Translations under genes and position numbers: made by a program
The notes under the pieces: generated by a model
What the model was told of the DNA's origin: nothing
What the model saw: only the letters and a program-made list of their open reading frames with translations
Database searches by the model: none
Shown here: in pieces, positions 52,345-61,172 of the stretch
Numbering within the stretch: the first letter of the stretch is position 1
Layout: each line of letters opens with the position of its first letter
NCBI GenBank assembly: GCA_038530555.1
Contig: JBCBCN010000001.1
Coordinates: 372,001 to 436,000, forward strand
Reading direction: 5' to 3'
Length of the DNA: 64,000 nt
Source of the DNA: HKCCE3408 sp038530555
Lineage (GTDB): Bacteria; Pseudomonadota; Alphaproteobacteria; Rhodobacterales; Rhodobacteraceae

Positions 52345-53409
52345 GTGAATCTGCGCCAACTCGCCGCCTCGCTGCGCTTGTCGCAGACCACGGTCAGCCG
52401 TGCGCTGAACGGCTATCCGGAAGTGGGCGCCGCCACGCGCCGCCGCGTGCTTGAGGCTGCCCGCGCTGCCAATTATCAGCCCAATGCCCGTGCCCGGCGC
52501 TTGGCCACGGGTCGGGCGATGACGGTAGGCCATGTCATCTCAATCCGGCAGCAAAGCGAGATGATCAATCCAATCTTTGCCGATTTCATCACCGGCGCCG
52601 GAGAGGTGTATGCGCGCGAGGGCTATGACCTCGTCCTGTCGATTGTGCCTGAGGCCGATGAAGCCAAAACCTTCCGCACCTGGGCTGCGCAGGGCAGCGT
52701 CGACGGGGTGATGCTCCAGGCCCCCCAACGCCAGGATGACCGGATCGCGCTCCTATCCGAGCTGGGCATTCCCTTCCTGGTGCATGGCCGGTCAGAGACA
52801 GGGCGCGGCCCAGATGGGCGGCGCGATTATGCCTGGCTCGATGTCGCCAATGCCGATGGCTTTCAGGCCGCAACCGGGCATCTGCTGGGTCTTGGCCACA
52901 GGCGGATCGCCCTTGTAAACGGCCCCGAAACGCTCGATTTCGCGGCCCGGCGGCGGCGGGGCTTTGAGCGCGCCTTCGAGGCGGCCGGTCTCAGCGCCGA
53001 TCCAACCTTGATGTTCCAAGATGTGATGACCGAGAATTACGGCTACCGGGTCGCGGTCGAGGCTCTCGACAAAAATGGGAAAACTGACGGGCCACCCAGT
53101 GCCTTTCTCACCGCCTCGATTATGTCTGCGCTCGGCGTACAGCGCGCAGTGATCGAGCGCGGTCTTACGCTCGGGCGCGATGTCTCGCTCGTCACCTATG
53201 ATGATGAGCTTTCATACTTGCAAAATCAGCCTGGCCCCGGCGGAGGCCTCAGAGCCTTCAGCGCGGTCCGCTCATCGGTCAGGGCGGCCGGGCGCCGTTG
53301 CGCTGAACTTCTGCTTGAACAAATCGCGACACCCACGGCTGAAAAGCCGCAAGAGCTTTGGACGCCGCAATTCGTGTCTGGTGTGTCCAGTGGACCGCCT
53401 CAGGCGTGA
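52345..53409 (+). CDS. aglR: LacI-family regulator of the alpha-glucoside locus
   Basis: A 354-residue repressor with the LacI helix-turn-helix at the very N-terminus (NLRQLAASLRLSQTTVSRALNGYPEVGAATRRRVLEAA) and hinge NYQPNARARRLATG, followed by a periplasmic-binding-protein-like sensor. The GTG at 52345 is chosen because the frame then starts exactly at the helix-turn-helix, with AGGAG ten bases upstream. The divergent position next to aglE matches AglR of rhizobia. The likely effector is an alpha-glucoside or glucose derivative. Confidence 0.88.
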   Translation: MNLRQLAASLRLSQTTVSRALNGYPEVGAATRRRVLEAARAANYQPNARARRLATGRAMTVGHVISIRQQSEMINPIFADFITGAGEVYAREGYDLVLSIVPEADEAKTFRTWAAQGSVDGVMLQAPQRQDDRIALLSELGIPFLVHGRSETGRGPDGRRDYAWLDVANADGFQAATGHLLGLGHRRIALVNGPETLDFAARRRRGFERAFEAAGLSADPTLMFQDVMTENYGYRVAVEALDKNGKTDGPPSAFLTASIMSALGVQRAVIERGLTLGRDVSLVTYDDELSYLQNQPGPGGGLRAFSAVRSSVRAAGRRCAELLLEQIATPTAEKPQELWTPQFVSGVSSGPPQA

Positions 53410-53593
53410 CTGACGCGCCACCGGGTGCAAGGCCGCTGGACGCGCATGGGTTTCTCCGCTACCCCCTTTTCCCAGATGCTAGCCTAAGCGTTTTGGGCAT
53501 CCGTACCACCCCGCCGCGCGCCACAAAGTTGCGGCATCCTAAGACAAGCCGCGCTGCTGGCGCGCGCAAAGCAAAGGTTGGTAGCCCCGAGCG

Positions 53594-54610
53594 ATGACGC
53601 CCTCCGAGCAAGCTTCGCAAACCGAACCCGGCCCAGTCCGCAGCGGTGTCAGCGGTAAACGCTATTCGCTTGTCGCCGATATCGGTGGCACGAATACAAG
53701 GGTCGCCCTGGCGCGCGGGCCAAAGGTCATCCCCGACACGATCAAGCGCTTCGCCAATGCCGGACAGCCTGGGTTGCAGCCGATCCTCGAGAGCTTTTTG
53801 AGCCAAAGTGGCCTGAGCGCCGCCGACATTGACCGGATCTGCGTAGCAGCGGCGGGGCCCGTGCATGATGGCGTGGCCCGCATGACCAACTTGGATTGGA
53901 AGATCGACCGTGACACGCTGGTTGAGGCAGTCACGCCGCGCAGCGTCGCGGTTCTGAACGATTTGCAAGCTCAAGGCCACGCCCTACCCTACCTGGCCCG
54001 GGCAAAACTGGTCGAGGTTGCGCCCCCAAGCAAACCGAAAGTTCAGGACAACCCACAAGCCGCGCGCCTGGTCGTCGGTCTTGGCACGGGCTTTAACATC
54101 GCGCCGGTCTACACCACGCCGGCGGGTCGCTTTGTGCCACCGGCCGAAGCGGGACATGTCGGATTGCCGATTTTCGATGAGGCCAGCGCAGAGCTTTGGC
54201 GCCGGCTCAATGACCGGACCAACTTCGTCTCGGTCGAGGAGGCGCTATCTGGACGCGGGATTAGTCAGGTCCATTTCGCGCTCCACAGCGTTCAGGCGAG
54301 TGCCGCCGAGATCATGCAGGGCGCCCATGAGCGCAGCGCAAAGGCGCTTGAGACAATCCGCGCCGTTTGTCACTTGCTCGGGCACGTGGTCGGCAATCTC
54401 GCTCTCACGTTCCTGCCCTTTGGCGGTATATATCTCGTGGGAGGTGTCGCGCGCTCGCTCGCGCCCTGGCTGATGAATGAGGGCTTTTTGGATGCGATGC
54501 GCGACAAGGGCCGGTTTGGCGATTATGTGCGGCAGTTTTCCGTGCGCGTCGTGATCGACGATTATGCGGCCCTGACGGGCTGTGCCTCGCATCTCTCCGA
54601 GATTGACTGA
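53594..54610 (+). CDS. glk: glucokinase
   Basis: A 338-residue Glk-type (not ROK) glucokinase. The phosphate-1 motif LVADIGGTNTRVALA is at residues about 26-40, then AAAGPVHDGVARMTNLDW and VGLGTGFNIAPVY, and PAEAGHVGLP with a catalytic-region Glu and His. About 22 residues precede the core. The 184-base gap to aglR contains no other gene. It would phosphorylate glucose released by AglA. Confidence 0.93.
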   Translation: MTPSEQASQTEPGPVRSGVSGKRYSLVADIGGTNTRVALARGPKVIPDTIKRFANAGQPGLQPILESFLSQSGLSAADIDRICVAAAGPVHDGVARMTNLDWKIDRDTLVEAVTPRSVAVLNDLQAQGHALPYLARAKLVEVAPPSKPKVQDNPQAARLVVGLGTGFNIAPVYTTPAGRFVPPAEAGHVGLPIFDEASAELWRRLNDRTNFVSVEEALSGRGISQVHFALHSVQASAAEIMQGAHERSAKALETIRAVCHLLGHVVGNLALTFLPFGGIYLVGGVARSLAPWLMNEGFLDAMRDKGRFGDYVRQFSVRVVIDDYAALTGCASHLSEID

Positions 54611-55487
54611 GCCGCCGCTCCGCGACCGTCTTCTCCGCCAGCTAGGCGGGCAGAATTTGGGCGTTTTGCGCGTCGACTGTCTGCCCGTCACAACACCGCG
54701 TCGCTTCGATCTACGCCTCAGCTTCTCGGACGGGAGCGTCGCGCCCGCCTGGCTTGCCCTGCCCGACCGGCCCGCGCCTTACCCGGCGGTGTTCTACGCC
54801 CATGCCCACGGTAATCGCTACGGGACGGGCCGCGATGAGCTTTGGGACGGCCGCCCGGCTTTGGCCTGTCCCTATGGCCCAGACATCCTTGACCTTGGCG
54901 CAGCGATCTTTTGCTTGGAGATGCCGCTGTTTGGTCAGCGCCGGGGCGACGAAGCCGCGCTTGCCAAGGCCCATGCTTGGCGCGGTCAGCCGCTTTGGGG
55001 CCGGATGCTGGCTGAGGCGCAGGCGGCGTTCACATGGCTCGCGGGGCGGCCGATCATCGCGGAGGACCGGATCGCGACGCTGGGCCTGTCGATGGGGGGA
55101 TCGCAGGCATTTTGGCTGGGCGCGCTTGAGCCGCGCGTGGCCGCTGTCGCACATCTTTGTTGTTTCGCCGATATGGCTGAGCTGATCCACTGCGGCGCGC
55201 ACGACCTCCACGGGCCGTACCTGACTGTGCCGGGCCTGCTGCCGGTCGCGCGCACCGGTCAGATCGCGGGCCTGATCGCGCCGAGGCCGCAATTGGTCGG
55301 GCTTGGCGCCAAAGATCCGCTGACCCCGCTGGGAGCGCGCGACCGCGGCCTGGCCGATCTGCGCGCGGCTTATGGCGCCACCGGCGATTTGAGCGTGCAT
55401 CTCGAAGCGGAAACGGGCCACCAAGAAACGCCCGCCATGCGCCGAGCGGTTCTTCGCTTTTTGCGCCACGCCTTGCGGCTCTCTTAA
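54603..55487 (+). CDS. alpha/beta hydrolase, dienelactone hydrolase/acetyl-xylan esterase type
   Basis: A serine hydrolase of about 294 residues. HGNRYGTGRDELWDG follows the oxyanion region (VFYAHAHG); the nucleophile elbow is GLSMGGSQAF; the acid is in LGAKDPLTPLG and the His in TGHQETPAM. No signal peptide, so cytoplasmic. No ATG is available: a TTG at 54603 overlapping the glk stop gives M-TEPPLRDRLL, and a GTG at 54582 is the alternative. Coupling to glk and the oxidoreductases after it suggests deacylation or lactone opening of an imported sugar derivative. Confidence 0.8.
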   Translation: MTEPPLRDRLLRQLGGQNLGVLRVDCLPVTTPRRFDLRLSFSDGSVAPAWLALPDRPAPYPAVFYAHAHGNRYGTGRDELWDGRPALACPYGPDILDLGAAIFCLEMPLFGQRRGDEAALAKAHAWRGQPLWGRMLAEAQAAFTWLAGRPIIAEDRIATLGLSMGGSQAFWLGALEPRVAAVAHLCCFADMAELIHCGAHDLHGPYLTVPGLLPVARTGQIAGLIAPRPQLVGLGAKDPLTPLGARDRGLADLRAAYGATGDLSVHLEAETGHQETPAMRRAVLRFLRHALRLS

Positions 55488-55558
55488 TCTCGCCCCCAAA
55501 CCCCTTGGCGATTGACACCTCGCTGACCCATTGCACCAATCGGCGGCGGAGGAGAGAG

Positions 55559-56632
55559 ATGGCAAAACGAGTCGCAGCGTTGATCGGCGCCGGAATGGTC
55601 GCCCGGACGCATCTGGCCGCAATCCAGGATTGCGCCGATCTCACACTGGGCGCGGTCGTGGCCCGAAGCGCCGAAAGCGCCGCGCGCCTCGCGGATGAGG
55701 CCGAGGCTTTGATGGGCACGCGACCGACGGCCAGTACCGATCTGCAAAGCGTCGCTGCCGATCCCAAGATCGACTTGTGCGTCATCGTGACACCGCCAGA
55801 TGCCCGGGCCGATATCGTCGGCCCCTTCGCAAGGGCGGGCAAAGCGATCCTCCTTGAAAAACCCATCGGGCGCGATTTGACCGAGGCCGTGGAGATCGTG
55901 GCACTGTGTGAGGCACAGAATGTGCCGCTCGGCGTCGTGCTCCAGCACCGGATGCGCGAGGCCTCTGAGATGGCGCGGGCCGTGCTGCCCGAGCTGGGCC
56001 CCATCGGTCTGATCGAAATCTCAGTCCCCTGGTGGCGCGAACAAAGCTATTACGACACGCCCGGCCGCGGCACCTATGCCCGCGATGGTGGCGGTGTTTT
56101 GATCAACCAGGCGATCCACACGCTTGATCTGGCGCTGCATCTGGCCGGGCCGGTGACGCAAGTGACCGCAATGACAGGCACCACCCGGCTGCACAGGATG
56201 GAGGCCGAGGATGTCGCCGCGGCCGGTCTGACCTTCGAAAGCGGTGCCCTGGGCTGGCTGACGGCGAGCACGGCCAGCTTTCCGGGCGCCGCCGAGAGCA
56301 TCGTGATGCATGGGCAGGCCGGCACTCTGCGCCTTGCCGAGGGGGTCTGCGCCATAGATTGGCGCGACGGCCGCCAAGAGCGTCACGGCGCAGCGGCAGC
56401 CACGGGGGCCGGCGCTGATCCTATGGCCTTCACCCATGCCTGGCACGGGGCGGTTCTGCGCGACTTTCTCGATGCCTTGGACGAGGGGCGACCACCCGCG
56501 ATCACCGGCCGCGATGCGTTGGCCGTGCATGCCCTGATCGAGGCCATTACGGTTTCGGCAAGGCGCGGTCACGCGATGCCCGTGGAGCCAGCCGGGAGGC
56601 TCACCCAGACCCAGGAGGTGGCCGCGTCATGA
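55559..56632 (+). CDS. Gfo/Idh/MocA oxidoreductase 1
   Basis: A 357-residue NAD(P)-dependent sugar/inositol dehydrogenase-like protein. Rossmann start MAKRVAALIGAGMVARTHL; the cofactor EKP motif is E100-K101-P102 (LLEKPIGRD). The active-site segment is GGGVLINQAIHTLD, with His187 and Asn183 where many members have Asp. An excellent ribosome site (GGAGGAGAG) precedes the ATG at 55559. First of three coupled paralogues; the next starts inside its stop (ATGA). Confidence 0.9.
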   Translation: MAKRVAALIGAGMVARTHLAAIQDCADLTLGAVVARSAESAARLADEAEALMGTRPTASTDLQSVAADPKIDLCVIVTPPDARADIVGPFARAGKAILLEKPIGRDLTEAVEIVALCEAQNVPLGVVLQHRMREASEMARAVLPELGPIGLIEISVPWWREQSYYDTPGRGTYARDGGGVLINQAIHTLDLALHLAGPVTQVTAMTGTTRLHRMEAEDVAAAGLTFESGALGWLTASTASFPGAAESIVMHGQAGTLRLAEGVCAIDWRDGRQERHGAAAATGAGADPMAFTHAWHGAVLRDFLDALDEGRPPAITGRDALAVHALIEAITVSARRGHAMPVEPAGRLTQTQEVAAS

Positions 56633-57633
56633 GCTTGCGCTTTGCCGCCCTGGGGATCGACCACCGTCACATCTTTGGCATGGCTGCCAATATGCAGGCC
56701 GAGGGCGCGGAGTTTGCGGGCTTTTGGACCGAGGGTATGCCTGAGACCCTGCCCGGGTTCGAAAAGCGCTTTCCCGAGGTGCCGCGCATCGACGACAAGG
56801 CGCGGTTGATCGAGGATGACAGCCTTGATCTGATCTTGATCGCCGCCGTGCCCGGCGACCGGGCGGCGCTTGCTATCGAGGCGATGCGCGCCGGGCGCGA
56901 TGTGATGGTCGACAAACCCGGCTGCACCGATCTGGACCAATTGGCCGCCCTGCAAGCCTGTCAGGCGGAGACCGGCCGCATTTGGTCCGTGAATTTTTCC
57001 GAACGCTTCGAAGTGCCTTGCGTGACCCGCGCCGCCGAGCTTGTGGCCCAAGGCGCCATCGGGCGCATCGTGCAGACCGTGGGCCTTGGGCCCCATCGCC
57101 TGAACCGCGCGACCCGGCCCGACTGGTTTTTTGAGCGCGCCCGCTATGGCGGCATTCTGACCGATATCGCGAGCCATCAGATCGATCAGTTCCTCTACTT
57201 CACCGGCTCGGGCACAGCCGACATCACGTTGGCCCAGGTGGCGAACTATGCCAATCCCGCCGATCCAGAGCTGCAGGATTTCGGGGAGATCGCGCTGAAA
57301 AGCGCCCAAGGCCACGGCTATATCCGCGTCGATTGGTACACGCCGGACGCCCTGCCCACCTGGGGCGATGGGCGGCTGAGCATTCTGGGTACTGAGGGCA
57401 GTATCGAGCTCAGAAAATACGTCGATCTGGCCGGACGACCGGGCGGCGATCACCTGGTCCTGGCCAATCGCGACCGCGCCGAAGTGATAGATGCGCGCGA
57501 AGCTGGCCTGCCCTATTTCGCCCGGCTCGTCGCCGACATTCAAAACCGCACGGAGACCGCTATGCCGCAATCCCATCCTTTCGAGGTGATGCGCCTGGCG
57601 CTTACCGCGCAGCAGATGGCCGAAGCGCTGTGA
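56629..57633 (+). CDS. Gfo/Idh/MocA oxidoreductase 2
   Basis: A 334-residue paralogue, probably NAD(P)-dependent. N-terminus MSLRFAALGIDHRHIFGMAA lacks the classic glycine-rich GxGxxG and instead reads GIDHRHIFG. The EKP motif is changed to D95-K96-P97 (VMVDKPGCTD). The active-site segment is YGGILTDIASHQIDQFLYF with Asp179 and His183, the canonical pair. It overlaps its neighbours at both ends (ATGA before, GTGA after). The unusual nucleotide-binding loop raises the question of cofactor use. Confidence 0.88.
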   Translation: MSLRFAALGIDHRHIFGMAANMQAEGAEFAGFWTEGMPETLPGFEKRFPEVPRIDDKARLIEDDSLDLILIAAVPGDRAALAIEAMRAGRDVMVDKPGCTDLDQLAALQACQAETGRIWSVNFSERFEVPCVTRAAELVAQGAIGRIVQTVGLGPHRLNRATRPDWFFERARYGGILTDIASHQIDQFLYFTGSGTADITLAQVANYANPADPELQDFGEIALKSAQGHGYIRVDWYTPDALPTWGDGRLSILGTEGSIELRKYVDLAGRPGGDHLVLANRDRAEVIDAREAGLPYFARLVADIQNRTETAMPQSHPFEVMRLALTAQQMAEAL

Positions 57634-58697
57634 TCGGTGTGGCGATTTTGGGCGCGGGGATCGGTGCGCAGCACCTGGCGGCCTATCGCGCCCTGCCCGC
57701 GCAATTTGCCGTCCGCACGATCTGTGATCTCGATCTGGACCGCGCTCGCGCCATGGTAGGCCCCGACAATGGCATCCGGCTGACCGACAAACTGGCCGAG
57801 GTCTATGCCGATCCTTCGGTGGAGCTCGTGGATATCTGCCTGCCGCCGCATCTGCATGCCGAAGTGGCCATTGCTGCGCTGAAGGCGGGCAAGCATGTGA
57901 TTTGCGAAAAGCCCCTGGCCACCTCGCTCAAGGATGCCGACCGGATCGCAGCGGCGGCGGACCGGGCGGCGTCCTGGGTCTTTCCGGTCTTTCAGTACCG
58001 GTTCGGCCACGGCATCCGGGCGTTGAAGGCACTGATGGAAGCCGGGCTGACAGGTGCGGCGCTCAGCGCGGATCTCGAGACGCACTGGGACCGCCGGGCG
58101 GATTACTATTGCGTGCCTTGGCGCGGCTCCTGGGCGACGGAAGGCGGCGGGGCGGTTCTGATCCATGCCATCCACATCCATGATCTGATGACCCACCTGC
58201 TGGGCCCGGTCGCGGAAGTTTCGGCCATGCTCACGACCCGCGCCAACCCAATTGAAACCGAGGATTGCGGGGCCATCGCCTTTCGCCTGGTTTCGGGCGC
58301 GGTGGCCACCTCATCGGTGACGCTTGGCGCGGCGGGCGATCATTCTAGACTGCGGATTGCCTTCGAGCGCCTTACAGCCCAGAGCGACACCCTGCCCTAC
58401 GATCCAGGCGGCGGGCGCTGGAGCTTTGCTGCGCGCAGCGCCGAGGATCAGGCCCTGGTCGAGGCCTGCCTGGCCGATCTTCCCGAGGCGCCAGGCGGCT
58501 TCGAAGGCTTTTTACAGGGCGTTGCAGGCTGCCTAAAGGATGGCGCGCCACCACCGGTTAGCCTGGTCGACGGGCGCCGTTCGATCGAATTGGTCAGCGC
58601 GATCTATGAGGCCAATCGCCGGGGCCGCGTGACGCAGCTGCCGATCGGGAGAAGACGGGTGAGTTACCGCGGCTGGATGCCCCTGGAAAAGGTTTAA
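57630..58697 (+). CDS. Gfo/Idh/MocA oxidoreductase 3
   Basis: A 355-residue paralogue. Rossmann start VAILGAGIGAQHLAAY; cofactor motif E93-K94-P95 (VICEKPLATS). The active-site segment is GGGAVLIHAIHIHDLMTHLL: His182 is kept, while the Asp position is Ile178 and a His179 follows. The GTG start at 57630 shares bases with the stop of oxidoreductase 2. It ends 194 bases before the binding-protein gene, where a new promoter is likely. Confidence 0.88.
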   Translation: MIGVAILGAGIGAQHLAAYRALPAQFAVRTICDLDLDRARAMVGPDNGIRLTDKLAEVYADPSVELVDICLPPHLHAEVAIAALKAGKHVICEKPLATSLKDADRIAAAADRAASWVFPVFQYRFGHGIRALKALMEAGLTGAALSADLETHWDRRADYYCVPWRGSWATEGGGAVLIHAIHIHDLMTHLLGPVAEVSAMLTTRANPIETEDCGAIAFRLVSGAVATSSVTLGAAGDHSRLRIAFERLTAQSDTLPYDPGGGRWSFAARSAEDQALVEACLADLPEAPGGFEGFLQGVAGCLKDGAPPPVSLVDGRRSIELVSAIYEANRRGRVTQLPIGRRRVSYRGWMPLEKV

Positions 58698-58891
58698 TTT
58701 CACCTCATAAGTATATGTTTTAAAGTTATTATATCTGAAACTTGAAAAAAAGTGATACACAAGAGCTACAACCGGCTTTACGCAAGCCCTTGTGACAGTC
58801 ATGCTTTGGGAAGCGCGTGTGGAGAGAGCACGCGACCCAAACAACCTTAAGCCCCTGAAATCGGGCAATTTTCACTGGGAGGATACAGACA
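58698..58891 (+). other. AT-rich promoter/leader region of the second sugar ABC operon
   Basis: The first 70 bases (58698-58770) are strikingly AT-rich for this DNA (tcataagtatatgttttaa, then ttattatatctg and a run of seven A). It probably holds the promoter for the downstream binding-protein gene. No clear copy of the AglR-type palindrome is visible here. Confidence 0.5.
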
Positions 58892-60154
58892 GTGAGCAAG
58901 CAAAGATTCGCGATCACGGCCTGCGCCGCGGCGTTGATGGTGGGCACGCCCGCCCTGGCCCAAGAAATCCGTTTCATGTGCTATTCGGACGGCAATGAAT
59001 GCGACGTCTATGATGACGTTATCACTCGCTTTGAGGCCGAAAACGACGGCGTTGACGTGATCGTCGACGTTGTGCCCTACCAGGCGATCCTGGAGAATCT
59101 GCCGGTGCAGCTTGCCGCGGGCACGGGCCCCGATTTGGCCAAAGTCACCGATCTGGGCGGTCTGAACGAGTACTATCTCGACATCGCACCCTTCGTAGAC
59201 ACCGCCTACTGGGACGAAAACTTCGGCAGCACGCTCAACTGGTACCGCGTGGGCGAGCGGCAGGGCTACTATGGCATGCATAGTCAGCTCACCATCACCG
59301 GCGCGTTCGTCAACGCGTCGCTCTTCGAGCAGGCCGGTGTCGATCTGCCCGCCATGGATGCAAGCTGGTCTGACTGGGCCGATGCGTCCCGTGCCGTCGC
59401 CGAAGCGACCGAGGCGAGCTTCCCCATGGCCATCGACCGCTCCGGCCACCGCGTGGCGGGCCCTGCGGTCTCCTATGGCGCGGTCCTGAACGGCCCCGAT
59501 GGCCCGACGCTCTCCGATGAAGGCTTTGCGGCCTTTGTGGAGCAGTTCGTCGCCTGGCACGAGGACGGCACGATTGCGCGCGATGTCTGGGCGGGCCAAG
59601 GCGGCTCCACCTATCAGGACGCGGCGCAAGAGTTCATCAACGGCGATCTGGTGTTCTACTATTCCGGCTCCTGGCAGGTCGGACGCATGGATGAGCAGGT
59701 TGGCGATTTCTTCGACTGGCAAGTCGTCGGCTCACCCTGTGGTCCGGCAGGCGCATGCTCCGGCATGCCCGGCGGCGCCGGGATCGTCGGCTTCGAGCAG
59801 ACCGAGCATCCCGAACTGGTCGCAGCGCTCCTCGACTTCCTGGCCCAGGAAGAGGTCTATGGCGAAGTGGCCGCCCGCACCCGCAACCTGCCTGCGCATT
59901 CGGGCGTGGCAAGCGCCGGTGTGACCTATGAAGAGGCAACACCCGCCGCCCAGGCCGCGCTCAACGCTTTCGCCTCGGATCTCGGCGACGTGGCCCCGGC
60001 CGCCTTCTGGTACCAAGGCTATGCGGGCAACCGCGCGATGTACGGCATCACCGTTGAGCGCGTGAGCCAGGCCATCGTGGGCGAGCTGAGCGTCGAGGAA
60101 GCCGTCGCGCGGATGGCCGACGACCTCGCCGCCGCCATGGCCGAAACCCAGTAA
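58892..60154 (+). CDS. sugar ABC transporter substrate-binding protein (CUT1)
   Basis: A 420-residue periplasmic binding protein with a Sec signal (MSKQRFAITACAAALMVGTP, then ALAQE). Mature features EIRFMCYSDGNECDVYDDVITRFEAENDGVDV and VPYQAILENLPVQLAAGTGPDLAKV place it in the SBP_bac_1 family. Two cysteine pairs are present (FMCYSDGNECD; SPCGPAGACSG) and could form disulfides. The GTG start at 58892 has GGGAGGA eight bases upstream. Followed by a perfect hairpin, then two permeases and an ATPase. Ligand unknown. Confidence 0.9.
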   Translation: MSKQRFAITACAAALMVGTPALAQEIRFMCYSDGNECDVYDDVITRFEAENDGVDVIVDVVPYQAILENLPVQLAAGTGPDLAKVTDLGGLNEYYLDIAPFVDTAYWDENFGSTLNWYRVGERQGYYGMHSQLTITGAFVNASLFEQAGVDLPAMDASWSDWADASRAVAEATEASFPMAIDRSGHRVAGPAVSYGAVLNGPDGPTLSDEGFAAFVEQFVAWHEDGTIARDVWAGQGGSTYQDAAQEFINGDLVFYYSGSWQVGRMDEQVGDFFDWQVVGSPCGPAGACSGMPGGAGIVGFEQTEHPELVAALLDFLAQEEVYGEVAARTRNLPAHSGVASAGVTYEEATPAAQAALNAFASDLGDVAPAAFWYQGYAGNRAMYGITVERVSQAIVGELSVEEAVARMADDLAAAMAETQ

Positions 60155-60165
60155 GCAGACCATCA

Positions 60166-60194
60166 GGCGCCGCCCGCCCCGCTTGGGCGGCGCC
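60166..60194 (+). terminator. stem-loop after the binding-protein gene
   Basis: GGCGCCGCCC (60166-60175) pairs perfectly with GGGCGGCGCC (60185-60194), with a 9-base loop. It starts 11 bases past the stop and ends ten bases before the permease ATG. No long T tract follows (CGTTTCCC), so it fits an mRNA stabiliser or a weak terminator. Confidence 0.7.
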
Positions 60195-60203
60195 CGTTTC
60201 CCG

Positions 60204-61172
60204 ATGCTGGCCGTCATCTCCCCTCTGATGCGCGTTGTCGAAGTGCCCATGCTGGCGCTGCAACGACTGCTGGGCATTAACAAACTGGCTTGGGTGTTTC
60301 TGGCACCCAATCTCCTGCTCTTCGGCCTCTTTGCTTTCCTGCCGGTGATCCTCAACGTCTCCTACGCGATGACCGGCGGCGACAATGTGCTGCTCGCTGA
60401 CCGGCCCGATGTGGGCGCGGCGAACTTCGCCCGGCTCAGCGATTGCGGCAATTACCTCGACCCCAATAGCTGCGCCGAGGACAAGTTTTGGCGCGCGGTT
60501 TGGAACACCTGCTGGTTCGTCGTCCTGCAAGTTGGGATCATGGTCGGCTTCTCGCTGCTGACCGCGTTGATCTTGAACCGGGACATCCGGGCGCGCGGCT
60601 TCTTCCGGTCGGTCTTTTTCTTTCCCGTCCTGCTCTCTCCCGTGGTGGTCGCCTTGATCTGGAAATGGATCCTACAGCGCGAAGGGGTGCTTAACGCCTT
60701 TCTCGACAGCGCCGGGATCGGCGGTATCAACTGGCTGATCGACGCCGAATGGGCCTTTGCCTGGTCGGTCTTTATCTCTGTCTGGGCGCATATGGGGTTC
60801 TATACCCTGATCCTGCTGGCGGGCCTGCAAGCCATCCCGCGCGACGTCTATGAGGCCGCGATCATGGACCGCGCCTCGCCCTGGCGGGTCTTTCGCCGCA
60901 TAACGCTGCCGCTTTTGTCACCCACCATGCTGGTGGTCCTGGTTCTGGCGTTGATCAAGGGCGTGCAGACCTTCGATGAGGTTTTCGCCTTTACCGGCGG
61001 CGGCCCGGGCACGGCCACGACCTTCATCATCCAGTATATCTATGAAGAGGGCTTTGCCGGCGCCCCGCGCCTCTTCGGCATGTCGGCGGCGGCCTCGCTT
61101 TTGGTGGCGGGTGTGCTGGTCCTTCTGACCCTGGTGCAGATCTGGCTCAACCGGAGGAATGTCGATGGCTGA
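60204..61172 (+). CDS. sugar ABC transporter permease (MalF type)
   Basis: A 322-residue inner-membrane permease with six main hydrophobic segments. The ATPase-contact loop is EAAIMDRASPWRVFRRITLP and the end FTGGGPGTATTFIIQYIYEEGF is typical of CUT1 permeases. A cysteine pair (LSDCGNYLDPNSCAEDKF) lies in the first periplasmic loop. The ATG at 60204 was chosen; an in-frame TTG at 60183 lies inside the hairpin. It overlaps the next permease gene by eight bases. Confidence 0.88.
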   Translation: MLAVISPLMRVVEVPMLALQRLLGINKLAWVFLAPNLLLFGLFAFLPVILNVSYAMTGGDNVLLADRPDVGAANFARLSDCGNYLDPNSCAEDKFWRAVWNTCWFVVLQVGIMVGFSLLTALILNRDIRARGFFRSVFFFPVLLSPVVVALIWKWILQREGVLNAFLDSAGIGGINWLIDAEWAFAWSVFISVWAHMGFYTLILLAGLQAIPRDVYEAAIMDRASPWRVFRRITLPLLSPTMLVVLVLALIKGVQTFDEVFAFTGGGPGTATTFIIQYIYEEGFAGAPRLFGMSAAASLLVAGVLVLLTLVQIWLNRRNVDG

